DNA of 64,000 nucleotides, from positions 9,565,001-9,629,000 of the forward strand of contig JAXDDX010000004.1 of the NCBI GenBank assembly GCA_034670405.1, read 5' to 3'. The notes under the pieces were generated by a model. It was given only the letters and a program-made list of their open reading frames with translations, searched no databases and was not told the origin of the DNA. Shown here in pieces: positions 52,682 through 64,000 of this stretch. Source of the DNA: Hoplostethus atlanticus (lineage: Eukaryota > Chordata > Actinopteri > Trachichthyiformes > Trachichthyidae). Position 1 is the first letter of the stretch. Each line of letters starts with the position of its first letter. The position numbers were made by a program, and so were the translations under genes.

Positions 52682-55172
52682 TGAGACGTGAGTGAATGAC
52701 CTAGACACACCCACCAAGTGCTCGCCTTTCTTATTCTGTCTCTCCTCTCTATTGTCTCTCTCTCTCTCTCTCTCTCAGTCACACACACACTGAAATCACT
52801 GTACCTGAAATCACTGTTTGTGATGACAATCTTTTAAACAAAGCAAAATGACAACCTCTGTAGTGTCTACTTTTTACGTGTTTTTATATGTATAACCCTG
52901 TGCAGTAAAATAGTTTTATGTCACACACTTTGAATTCTCGTGCTTTCTCATCCATTCCCTTCGCTCACTGTCACACCAAATGATGACTGAATGAAACTTT
53001 GCAAATGTGCCAGAAGTTTGAAGGATTGAAGGAAGTTGTTGATAGCCTTGATAGAACAATGTGGTATTTGTGATATTTCACCCCGGGGTGTTCGTCAGTC
53101 TTTTATTGTCACCGGCAGCAGGGTTGAGCTAAGCTGTCTGACAGGAGAGCAAACTGGTCCAGCAGGTACAGCGAAGAAATACCACAGCATGAATGCAGAA
53201 TAACAAGGAAGATGAATTTGGTCGGGCTGACCTGCACCCGCACTGACACCCTCTTTACCCCCACATTCTCAGTCTCAGCTCTCAGTACCCCAACACAGTT
53301 GCAGTTCCTCTTTAATTCTCCCTCTGTCTTGTAATCTCTCATTCATTTTGCCCACCAGTCTTCCTCATCCTTCCTGATAATGTCGTATCAGTTTCACTGC
53401 GTCTTTTCCAAGTCTCAGTTCCCTTGCTTTGAGCTTTCACGTCCGGCTATTTTTCACTTCTGTCTTTGTTTTCCCCCAAAAGTTTCTATTTATGCACCCT
53501 GGCTTATGAACACTAATTGATGAGTCAATGCTTGACAACTGTCAACTGTTTTTCTTTCGTTTTGTTGCATCAGGGATCTGTTAACTGGAAATGTGACATC
53601 TACATCCTGTGCATTTAGCCTCTGAGTCATCATGCATTTAGAGACAAAAAAAATATCCAGACAGATATAAACGTTTATTCCTCCTCAAAAAGGAACATTT
53701 TGTGAAACATGGTGGATATTTCTCAGTTGCTTAAAATACGCTATATCAGAGTATTCCACACTTATTCTAATTCAGTACAGGCTCTGAAAAATACAATTTT
53801 CAACAATAGAAACAAAAAACAAACTAAAAACAAAAACAAAAAGGGCAAAGGTCAATTCTGATACATCTAGGTGCTCTTTGTGGTGACTTGCAAAAGACTG
53901 GTCGTCACAGAACTGGTGAGCTAAACTAAATTCCTTTCACCAAACTATGGGGAATGTATTTGTTGAGTGAGTATATTGGTTATGTTGCAGTGAACACCAG
54001 TGCCGAGTGGACATCTAAATAAACATAGGAGTATGTATATATATATATATATATATAGTATTTACCACGTACGTCTTACCAAAGAACCCCAGAAAAAGGG
54101 GATGTGAGGTGAGGAAGAGTAGGAGACGTGATGACGATGCTCAGGGCAGCGTTGAGTGAAATTATACTGAATAAATATATCTCTTTTCTCTGTTTTTTAA
54201 CTATAATCTTCCAGCAGTTATACTCAATATAATTGTGTTAACACCCTTTTACACATTGACATTTTCAGCTGAATTTAAGGACAGTGTTAGGTAGTTCTGA
54301 AGTGAATTTTCTAGTACCAAAGGTGTATTTCCATACTCTTCTAATTGAGTTTCTGCAATTGGTAGAAACACACACATGAACAAAGAGAGAAAATAATATG
54401 GAGGAAAAATGGAAGAGTATGGAAAACTCCAAAACAAAAACACACTGAAGTCCCTGAAGTCCCTCACTAAAACTACAACACTCCTTAAAGATACATAGAT
54501 TCAGGCATATACTGTGGAATAACACTGCATCATTGTAACTACACTGTACCAGATACCATGGCTTATAGATACAAAACCTACGAGAGCAACAAAGATAAAT
54601 ATGGTACATGATCCCAGTATCTCAATTTCTACCCACGTCTTCGATATCCAAGGCTACATCCCGACAGTCGGAGGATGCTTTCTTTCCTTCCATCCATCTG
54701 AATCTGTAAACATTATAAAGTTAAGTAAATCAGACAACTCATATGGAGGACACTCACTGCAGAACCAACCTGCTTTCAGTGGTCTATTTCAATTCCAGTT
54801 AACCAGACGTGAGGAAACAAGGAAACAAACTTCATGATGAATTGTTGTCTAGGAGACTGGAACTGCTGTAGGAGACTTGTTGTAAAACACATGCACTTTT
54901 CTTCAGACACATAAAATGCGTAAAATCTGGAATTCCTCCTTCACTCAATCTTGTTCCTCTGAAAGGGACCAATTAAGTTCCATTCATTCGTTTCTGCAAT
55001 TGAAACTCCTAATAGAAAAACTGTTAGCCCTCATGTACAGTAAGCCGGGGGGTCCCGGGCTAGCATTCAACTCTTTCACTCCATGCTAGCGGGGTGAGAG
55101 GGGCTAACAATGCAGGGCAGAATAACAGAAACTAAAGGTGGGGGTGGGGTGTGAAGGAAACTGGTTGTCTTA
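52682..55172. other. Non-coding interval
   Basis: No recognisable gene. A 77-codon minus frame at 53109-53342 and a 114-codon one near 54265-54609 lack family features. A short AT array lies at about 54036-54057. Confidence 0.5.
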
Positions 55173-56006
55173 AGGCATTTTCCGACCGCAGGAACCTGAA
55201 CCTTGTGGGTACTTTTTTTGAGCAGGAATCTTCTCAGCAGGAACCTTTTTTGTTCCCCAAAAGAGTTCGGGGTTGCTTTTCCACCGCACCAAAGTACCAG
55301 CAAATAAGAAGTTTAGTTTAATTTCACACGTCATTTAGGTGCACAACGACCCCCGCAACAATAGCGTCAATTTAAGCAGGAAGTTCAAGCAGCTATGGTG
55401 TTGATCTGCCACAACATAAAAACTTGTTCTCTGTCGTGCCGGAGACTAATCACTCATCTGTTGCTTGTAAATACACCGCAGGCACACCCCCTTGAACGAG
55501 ACAAACCAGTAGACCAGCAGCACGGCACTCAACCCGTCAGAGCCTCCCGAAAACGAAAGTGAAACATTGTACAATTTGCTCCAACACCGCTTTGGTATGA
55601 ATGACATGATATGATATTAACATGATATGATATGATATCTTTTTTTTGGAAACGAGACGCGCCGAAGTTGAAGCAGAGATTGAACAAGCCGGCAATTAAG
55701 CCGGTATTTAAAAATGGCGGTTGGCGGACTTGACCATTTTTGTGTAGCTTGTATTGACCAATTAGCAATGTAATGTAAATGTAATGTAATGTTCAGTACT
55801 GCAACTCCGCCCCAATGGTTCCTGGTCCCCCCAAAAGTACTACCTCACTAGCAGGAACTTTTTTGGGGGCCAGGAACTATCCAAGAGGAACCTTTTTCGG
55901 GGCTTTTCAGGTCGAAGTTCCTGGAACTAAGTACCAATAGTACTGAGTCCCTGTAGTAAGTAATAGTACTTACTACAGGGATAGTTCCTGCGGTCGGAAA
56001 ACGACA
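55173..56006. mobile_element. Harbinger-like non-autonomous transposon
   Basis: Inverted ends share TTTTCCGACCGCAGGAAC: left at about 55178-55195, right as its complement at about 55984-56001. Both outer flanks are TTA (55170-55172 and 56007-56009), the 3-base target duplication typical of PIF/Harbinger elements. The inner part carries further inverted GGAACC/GGTTCC blocks. No intact transposase frame is present. Confidence 0.75.
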
Positions 56007-56285
56007 TTAGAGTCTAATACTGCTGTATGCCTTGCTCCCCAGGGGATGGTCCATGGGTTTGTTCCCCACATGGAGGCTCTATCAGTGGGCTTGATTTATG
56101 GGCCACTCCCTTGGATGTGTGGGTCTGGATGTATCTAGGAGTCATACACTGTGGCTAATGGGCCTGTGTGTTTGTACAGTGGCATAATGCACGACCTGAA
56201 ACCAAATAATGTTCAAATTTAGTCACGAGCGAAAGGGCATACGTGTGTGTGTGTTTCATTATGTATCTTCACTATACGTTGGGGG

Positions 56286-57073
<788 letters not shown>

Positions 57074-57209
57074 TCAAACCCTTCAGCGAGAGGAAGAGAG
57101 AGAAAAGGAGGATGTCTGTTTGAATGACAGACAGACGGACAGACGGACAGACAGACAGACATCTAGATGGAGATTAAGCTACAATTTGTCCAGTATTCAG
57201 GATACTTAC

Positions 57210-57233
57210 GTTCAGCAAAGGGTTCTATGATAC
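57210..57233 (-). other. fam163a: Candidate 24-base 5' non-coding exon of fam163a
   Basis: On the minus strand TTGCAG precedes it and GTAAGTATCC follows it, both near consensus. It lies between the next candidate exon upstream and the coding start, whose exon probably begins at 57080. Confidence 0.45.
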
Positions 57234-57666
57234 CTGCAAAGACAGAGACAAAGACAACCGATTGATGCATGGTGTAGAAGACAGTTTGAGAGGTTTTTTC
57301 CAGTTTTGTCTTTTTTCTATGCTCATAATCTCTGGTGATAATCAACATTAGCCACAAGAATGTGTAAATATGTGTGAAATAACAAATCACCAGTCCTCCA
57401 AGGTTGAACAGTGTAACAGTTGTATATATATAAACTATTTAACAGTGACGTTTGGACCGTAGGGTTTCAGCCTCCGTCTCAAAACACTTATTTGTGATAG
57501 AACCCTGACAGCTGAGCTAGTAACTGGTCGCTGCACACATACAGTATGTGTGTATGTATGTGACTGTTTTTGTTTTTCTGCCAGTGTTATGTTGTTTCCA
57601 GAGGCTCTGCGTTTAGAGAAGATAATCCCATAACGCCCGAGTCCTACGGCAGAGCTGGAGACTTAC

Positions 57667-57770
57667 GTTAGAAGACAGCGGGAGACGGAGAGATGGAGGA
57701 GTGTGAGAATGCGGAGGACCATGACAGGTCTGTGGGGTGCTGCTCTCAAAACCTCCTCTCACTGAAACTC
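57667..57770 (-). other. fam163a: Candidate 5' exon of fam163a with upstream ORF
   Basis: Bounded on the minus strand by TTTCCGCAG and by GTAAGTCTCC. It holds an ATG (57722) opening MVLRILTLLHLSVSRCLLT, which ends at a TGA within the following 24-base exon. That gives a 25-codon upstream ORF if the two exons are joined. Confidence 0.45.
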
Positions 57771-59519
57771 CTGCGGAAAGAGAAAGAGGACAGGTTGTTT
57801 TGGGGTTTTTTTGTCAAGAGGAAGGGCTTAGCGTGAGAGAAACGTTATCAGCTGATAGCACCTGCTCACTCACATGGCGTGGAATCTGGTCTGAACGCTA
57901 AGGTCCGTAACTCTGGGAGTCAGTTGCCTAATCTTAAAACAGTGTGAGGATCGTGGAAGGGACTCTTTGAATGGGAGGATCTAGATGGGGGTGAATTGGC
58001 ATGCTGAATGCAACAGGACCATGTCACCAACCATATGGTCAATAGGCAATGCTGTACAATTTCAGCATACTAAATTTAATCCGTACATGCATCTAGCTTC
58101 ACTCCTGGATAGCATTTTGCTGCTGATAATTCAGAAACATACGTAAATATTTGTTTACTAAACCACTCCAGATCTGAATGTACTGATATATGTGTAATGG
58201 GAAACTGGTTAACAGCAGACGAGACACATGAGACATTCAATATTGATCCTCTGCCAGGTGCAGAGCATGAAAGCATGAAGATTTTCCTTCGAGGCAGATT
58301 ACAGTGTGGGGGTTCCAGCATCCTTTTCAGCATTTGTACATTGATCCAGGCTAAACAGGCCCGGATGAAACCGGTTTTCTAAATGATTCTTTGTGTTCGT
58401 TTTAACTTGGTGAGGAAGGTTTACCGTATCAGGACACATTCAGATAGTTTGATAAGCCCCCTGATAAGACCCATGTTCCCCTGCTCTTTCACCCAGGTAT
58501 GCCAAACAGTATCCTAGCCATGAACACGAGGGCCTCGAACTGACCTTAATCCATGGTTATATAAGTAGTACTACTATACCACCCACTCACATAGGATCAG
58601 AAAACGATGGCAGTCGAATGCACCTGAAACTCTGCCGATTCTAAATCTGTACCACAATTGGCAAACGCTGAGAGAAGAGAGAGAGAGTAAGGGAGGGAGC
58701 GTGAGAGTGATAAGGGGGAGAGTGAGAGAGAAAGACAAAGATAATGTGTGTGTGTGCGTGCATGTGTGTGTGTTCAAATGTGCATGTGAACTCCCTACCA
58801 GACAGCTCCTTCTGTGCAGTATCTCCATTGCGTCATGGCTCTAAATTATATACACCATGGGCCAGGTTAATGCCGTTAAAAGCAATGCGAAGTCTCTCTT
58901 GCTCTGTGTTTCTCCCTCTCTCTCCATCTCTTCTCTCCTCTATCTACCTCGCTCTCTCTTCTCTACTCGATCTCTACACCTCCTTATGCTCCTTGCCTCT
59001 CTCCCATCCTCCTCTTCTCCTCCCATTCACTCTTTTACTACTCCCTCACTACGCAGTGCATTTCCCCCCTCTCTCCCTCTCCACTTTTGGTTCACTATTC
59101 GCTTTATTGGCATGATAAGACCTGTCTAACATAGTAACATCAATACTATCACATTTATTCAGAGATGTTGAGATCATGACCAGGACTGATGTATGTCAAC
59201 ACAGGCAAAGTAAAACAATCTGTTCAGAAGTTTAAAAAAAAAAACATGTGACTTTGAGTAAAGTAAGGTATGTCGCAAGTTATACTAGAAAGGGGGGGGG
59301 TGTGGTAATACCTCAGGTTAGGGAGTTTCCAGTGGACCAGAGAGACAAAGAAGCCAAGTGACAGAGGCCGGGAGACTCAGCTCTAATCCTGTCAGAATAC
59401 CTTCACAAACACCGTTCATGTATGACTCTCAGCGGTCCACAGCTGTCTGATTCAACTGTGAAACGCTCACACAGATCCACGCACGCGCATTAAGGCACGC
59501 ACAGGCACACGCAAAACAG

Positions 59520-59568
59520 GCAGGCGAGCACACACACACACACACACGCACGCACACACACACACATC
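59520..59568. repeat. CA-rich repeat
   Basis: An interrupted CA array with CG interruptions. Confidence 0.8.
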
Positions 59569-59872
59569 CCTTAGATTTAACTGTGGCCTAAAAGGAACTT
59601 TTATTGTGACATAAGAGATCTGCCAAAAATCCCATCAATTATTTACCTGGAGAAGAGACGGAGACCAAGTCAGTCTCAGGGGAGCCACAGGCATCAGATT
59701 TAGACAATAGAAAACCTCCTTCAAGACATGAAACACTGACTCCAGTCATGTGTCAGGTGTGCTTCAGTGACGGTAAGTGATCCAGTTCCTCAATTTACAA
59801 GAGATGAGGCAAAACTGTGTATCCCTAATATTTGCAGGGATTGTTAAGGTAGCACAAAGACATGATGGCGGT

Positions 59873-59904
<32 letters not shown>

Positions 59905-60019
59905 CTTGTACAAGAAAGCTGGCTTTAGCTGGGCTCCTCTGTCAGCAACACTGTCTATCACTCTCACCTACTGAGTGTGCAGATCAATGCATGTGCTTTC
60001 TCTCTCTCTCTCACTCTTT

Positions 60020-60024
<5 letters not shown>

Positions 60025-60083
<59 letters not shown>
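60025..60083. repeat. CA microsatellite
   Basis: A pure CA run of nearly 60 bases. Confidence 0.9.
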
Positions 60084-60084
<1 letters not shown>

Positions 60085-61005
60085 CTATTCAGACATCTTC
60101 TCACTACCACAACAGTATCTTCTTTTACCCTTCATAGGGTCTGTGTGAGAGATGTTAAGAGAGCAGTTTATTGGCTTTACTCGGAGATCTATATTTAGTA
60201 GTTTGTCTCCTCTTCATCGGTGAAGCAGCGGAAGAGAACCAGCTGAGAGAAAGGTGTCACATTTTAATTTGCTTTCTCTGTGGGAAATGAAACGAAACTA
60301 ACACTTGGATAAATGTGAATTCAAACGTAGTACGCATGCGCACCCTTACACACAAGTGCATATACGCATGCAAGTGTGTACATATATGCGTAGATGTATG
60401 TACATATACACGCATTCACTGTGCACATGTTGTACCTACACACACTTGCACATCTATCGCTGAACATCTCCTCTGTCAGAACATTGGAGAGGAAAAACTC
60501 GACTTAAGGTTTTCACATGGAAAGATGAGGGGATTTGTCTTTTAAAAATCAATCTGCTCTCCAGTGCTCTCCCTAGATGAACCATATATCACATGGTTTG
60601 TTGGTTGTTGGAATGAGAGTGCAGCCTACACCCTAAAATACAACGAGATGTATTAAACAGATCTTATTGTATAACCCATGACTACAACTTAAATAAGTGT
60701 AAATGACATGTAATACTATTTGTTAAACAACTAGTGATGCCAACATGAAGCGTGTGTGTGTGTAGATGGGGGAACTTTTGCAAATGACATTTTCTTCTTT
60801 CATTTCAATGATGGTTTCAACGTTGGGAATGCTTGACATCCTTAGGGCCCTTGATATTTCTGATGTTTTGAAATAGTTTTAGTCGTATCTTTATTAGCTT
60901 TTCAGATTTCTCCATTATGTTATTGTTGAGTGGCCTGTGTGCACTGAAATGTGTTTTCTTCTATGCTGGTCTGCAAGTAAAATTCCATTCATAGACAATA
61001 ACAGC

Positions 61006-61050
61006 TTCTATTCTATTCTATTCTATTCTATTCTATTCTATTCTATTCTA
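61006..61050. repeat. TTCTA pentanucleotide array
   Basis: About nine tandem TATTC/TTCTA units. Confidence 0.9.
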
Positions 61051-61248
61051 GTGCTCTAATCGTTTTTTAAATTCACTCTCATCATTCTTTCTAATTGGTT
61101 CTCAGTGGAGCTATGGTTTGTCCTCATAGATGCCAGACAGACTCTCTCATTTGTGGTTAAAACATCATTTTAAAAGCGGAAACTCAATAGCACTTCAATT
61201 TTAAGCTTGTTTAAAAAGAACATATGGATAAAATTATCCATTTAAAGA

Positions 61249-61360
61249 ACAGAGAAGAGAAGAGAAGAGAAAAGAAGAGAAAAGAAAAGAAAAGAAAAGA
61301 AAAGAAAAGAAAAAGGGAGAAGAGAAAAGAAAATAAGAGATGAGATGAGATGAGATGAGA
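61249..61360. repeat. AAAGA/GAGAA purine array
   Basis: Tandem GAGAA then AAAAG units, followed by GATGA units; nearly all purine on the plus strand. Confidence 0.9.
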
Positions 61361-61408
61361 ATATTGCACAATAGGCGATAGTGGATGGGAAAGGCAATAG
61401 AAGAGACC

Positions 61409-61515
<107 letters not shown>

Positions 61516-62268
61516 GTGGCAGTATCTGAGCGGATCCCTGATACATCCACTCTTAAATAATGATATGAATATTTCGGTGAGGTGGCCTCTAACTTTGCAC
61601 TGGAAATCACGGTGAGCTCTGCAATTTTAAAGCCCAGGGGCTTCAATTATTCAAATATCATTCCTTGAACAATATTTTTCCATCACAGAGCAATTTAGCC
61701 AGGTAGTAAAACCGGGACTTTCTCCCTCCTCCGCCCCTGAAAGCACTCATCTCGGCGTGTGAGAAGAGGAACACATCCACATCTAGGACAGAGACACTGC
61801 CAGGGCAGGGAGGAACAATGGCAGCAAAGAGCACAGGAGGAGGAAAAGTGGACAACTTCTTTTTCAAATAGTCTAAACGGAATTCAGTCAACCCATTTCT
61901 GTATATGACTGACAACGTGCATATTACTCCAGTATGTTTCCATCTACTCCAGTATATCTGTGTCTATCTACTCTAGTCTATTTTTGTGTTGTTTGAGTGG
62001 TTACCATGTGTAATAATTACCTCAGGGATGTGAAATTAAAGAAGAATTAAAGAATTACTTCTTTCTGGAAAATGACAAAGGGGATGAAATCAATAAAATC
62101 CAAATAGCTTGTAAAGACCCCAGTTGACATTGGTGATAGAAGAGTGGACAGAATTGAACACTCTCAGTTGTGTTTGTTCTTTACACCGATCAAGCAGAAA
62201 CCATAAGATGCAGATCAGATATCAGCGACAACACATATTCTCACCTTTCAGGCAGTGGTTTGTACTGA

Positions 62269-62269
<1 letters not shown>

Positions 62270-62320
<51 letters not shown>

Positions 62321-62374
62321 TGTGTGTGAGAGAGAGAAAATACCCACAGATATTGTGAATAAGCATGCAAATAA

Positions 62375-62434
<60 letters not shown>
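62270..62434. repeat. GT then CA microsatellite pair
   Basis: A GT array (62271-62307) and a CA array (62377-62434) lie 70 bases apart, complementary to each other. Confidence 0.9.
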
Positions 62435-62436
<2 letters not shown>

Positions 62437-62441
62437 CTTAC

Positions 62442-62504
62442 CTGTGGAAGTCACCATCTGGGGGATAGCATCCTGGCCAGGAGTGGACTACGCTGCAAAG
62501 CCCC
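62442..62504 (-). other. fam163a: Candidate distal 5' exon of fam163a
   Basis: On the minus strand CTTCCCAG precedes it and GTAAGGCG follows it. There is no coding potential. Assignment to fam163a is by position and orientation only. Confidence 0.3.
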
Positions 62505-62728
62505 CTGGGAAGGAAGACATGACATGAATTATTACTACGATGTGAGGAGATGCCTCGGGGCGCAGAGTGTGATACCGTCAGCATTACAGCTTCAATAAAT
62601 GAGCCTGTTTGTCTTCCTTTGATCGTCAGGGAAGGCACATATGTGGGTAAGTGGGCGAGTGGATGGAGGGGTTCAGTGGGTAGAAACTCCACAAGTAGCA
62701 CTGACTTGCTAACCCAGTCACTCATACA

Positions 62729-62800
62729 TTTATTCACTCACTCACTCACTCACTCACTCACCAACTCACTCACTCACCAACTCACTAACTCACTCACAGA
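62729..62800. repeat. CACT tetranucleotide array
   Basis: Tandem CACT units interrupted by CAACT. Confidence 0.85.
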
Positions 62801-64000
62801 GAGAAAAGAGTAATTCCAAAATAAAGCACATTCATTGAAAAAAAGAAATGTTAATAAGACATTTCTTGCAGTGTATTGCTAATATATTGAACCATTATCA
62901 CCAGGGAGGGTAAACCCACCTAAACTCAGTCAACCCATCGTTTTATTTGAAAAATAAATATTTTCCCACCTTTCCAGGCTGACATAAATCTTTCAGTGTG
63001 TACTTCACAGTAGTATCAAACTGATGTAAGTTATATTAGGATAGGGTATTTGAAGGGAAAAAAACAAAACGTGAATTAATACTTTTCTGAAAATGTAATT
63101 GTATTATAGTGGTGGTTGCCTTGTGATTCTGACCGACGCCGGGTCATAGTTTACCTTTTGATTTACGATTACATCACTGATTCCCCATAGGCTCATTTTC
63201 ACTCAATTAAGCGGGTGAACTGATGCGGGTAAGTGGCGGATGGGCACGTGAAAGCTTGACGCCTGAAAATGATTAAATCCCCCCCAACGAATCTTACCTT
63301 TTAGGTTGAAGGTAATCTCGGCAGCCTGTTTGAGAAACCGTGTTATAATTGTGATCAGTCCGGTACCGTACGTGGCTCCACTATAAAGTCCGGTGCGGAA
63401 ATAATCTCTTCCCTGGTCATTAAAGACGCCTGGAGCCCCCCTCTGCTCGCTCTACATCGGGAACCATCATGCCATTATCCTCTGTCCGCTTAGCCCCTCT
63501 TTCCCCCAGCTCACTTACAACCAGGTGCCAAAGGCCTATGGGAAATCTCATGGCATCTTCCTCTTTGAAGCGCTGGAGACGGAGAGGATGTAGCCCGGGT
63601 GCTGAGTGTCATTGCTCGGCATGACACCGTGCTCAGTGCGGCTCCCGGGGGGGAGTTTGGCAGCTTCTGCCGCTGGTCCCGGTGGGGTGGGGGTGGGGGC
63701 GCAACAGTGGCAGCTATACGCCAAGTGATATCACCTACCGGGAGGGTGGTGGTGGGGTTGCGGGGGGGGCGGCGTTACCGTGCTGACATGAAAGCGTTAA
63801 CCCGGTGGCATAACGTCACTCGGTAAGGTCTAAAAGACTTTTGAACGATGGTGGAAGTACACAGACCCTTGAGTACAAAGTACAATACTTACATAGAAAA
63901 TTACTCGAAATGTAAAAGTACCTTATGGTAGTTTCTACTTTACTCTTAAATGTACTTCAAAGTATCAAAAGTCAGTGTTGTGGTGTAGCATCTCTTCTTC

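Noticed and set aside
53109-53342. 77-codon minus frame with hydrophobic C-terminal part
   Set aside because: No family resemblance and no splice context; a chance frame of this length is expected.

Overview
This window is vertebrate nuclear DNA, almost certainly from a ray-finned (teleost) fish. Genes are split into short exons with canonical GT/AG introns. Intergenic DNA is crowded with CA/GT and GA/CT microsatellites and with teleost-type SINE, LINE, Tc1-like and Harbinger-like relics. The encoded proteins are clear fish versions of vertebrate families. All coding models below were assembled by hand by matching splice sites and reading phases. For the six genes every internal phase closes and each model ends in a stop codon. 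Gene names come from remembered family sequences, not from a database search.

Layout. (1) 1-9286: no convincing gene, rich in microsatellites and old repeats. (2) 9287-16524, minus strand: keap1, of the fish keap1a type, 11 coding exons and 604 aa. It is the redox-sensing BTB-Kelch adaptor of the Cul3 ubiquitin ligase, with a probable 5' non-coding exon ending at 20700. (3) 16.5-28.7 kb: non-coding, repeat-rich. (4) 28707-39680, plus strand: crlf1, 9 exons and 395 aa, a secreted class I cytokine-receptor-like subunit with an intact WSEWS motif. Its intron 4 holds a 0.9 kb inverted-repeat element containing a SINE and a tRNA-Asp relic. (5) 42593-44301, plus strand: odf3l2 (cimap1d), 5 exons and 253 aa, a sperm-tail/axonemal PGP-repeat protein. 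(6) 44932-47021, minus strand: ebi3 (IL-27/IL-35 beta subunit), 6 exons and 246 aa, tail-to-tail with odf3l2. (7) 47618-48021: internally deleted Tc1-like relic. (8) 48249-52100, minus strand: a stand-alone coiled-coil gene matching only the C-terminal part of RABGAP1L ('isoform 10' type), 8 exons and 357 aa. (9) 55173-56006: Harbinger-like non-autonomous transposon with TTA target duplication. (10) 56286-57058, minus strand: fam163a-like single-pass membrane protein of 156 aa, with several candidate 5' non-coding exons reaching to about 63.3 kb.

How the genes relate. They are not an operon-like unit. The notable pattern is the linkage. Two relatives of the soluble receptor family (crlf1 and ebi3) lie about 5 kb apart with only odf3l2 between them. 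The relatives of keap1, crlf1, odf3l2 and ebi3 are scattered over human 19p13, while those of rabgap1l and fam163a lie on 1q25. Both human regions belong to the same ancient paralogy group, so the window may preserve or rebuild an ancestral neighbourhood.
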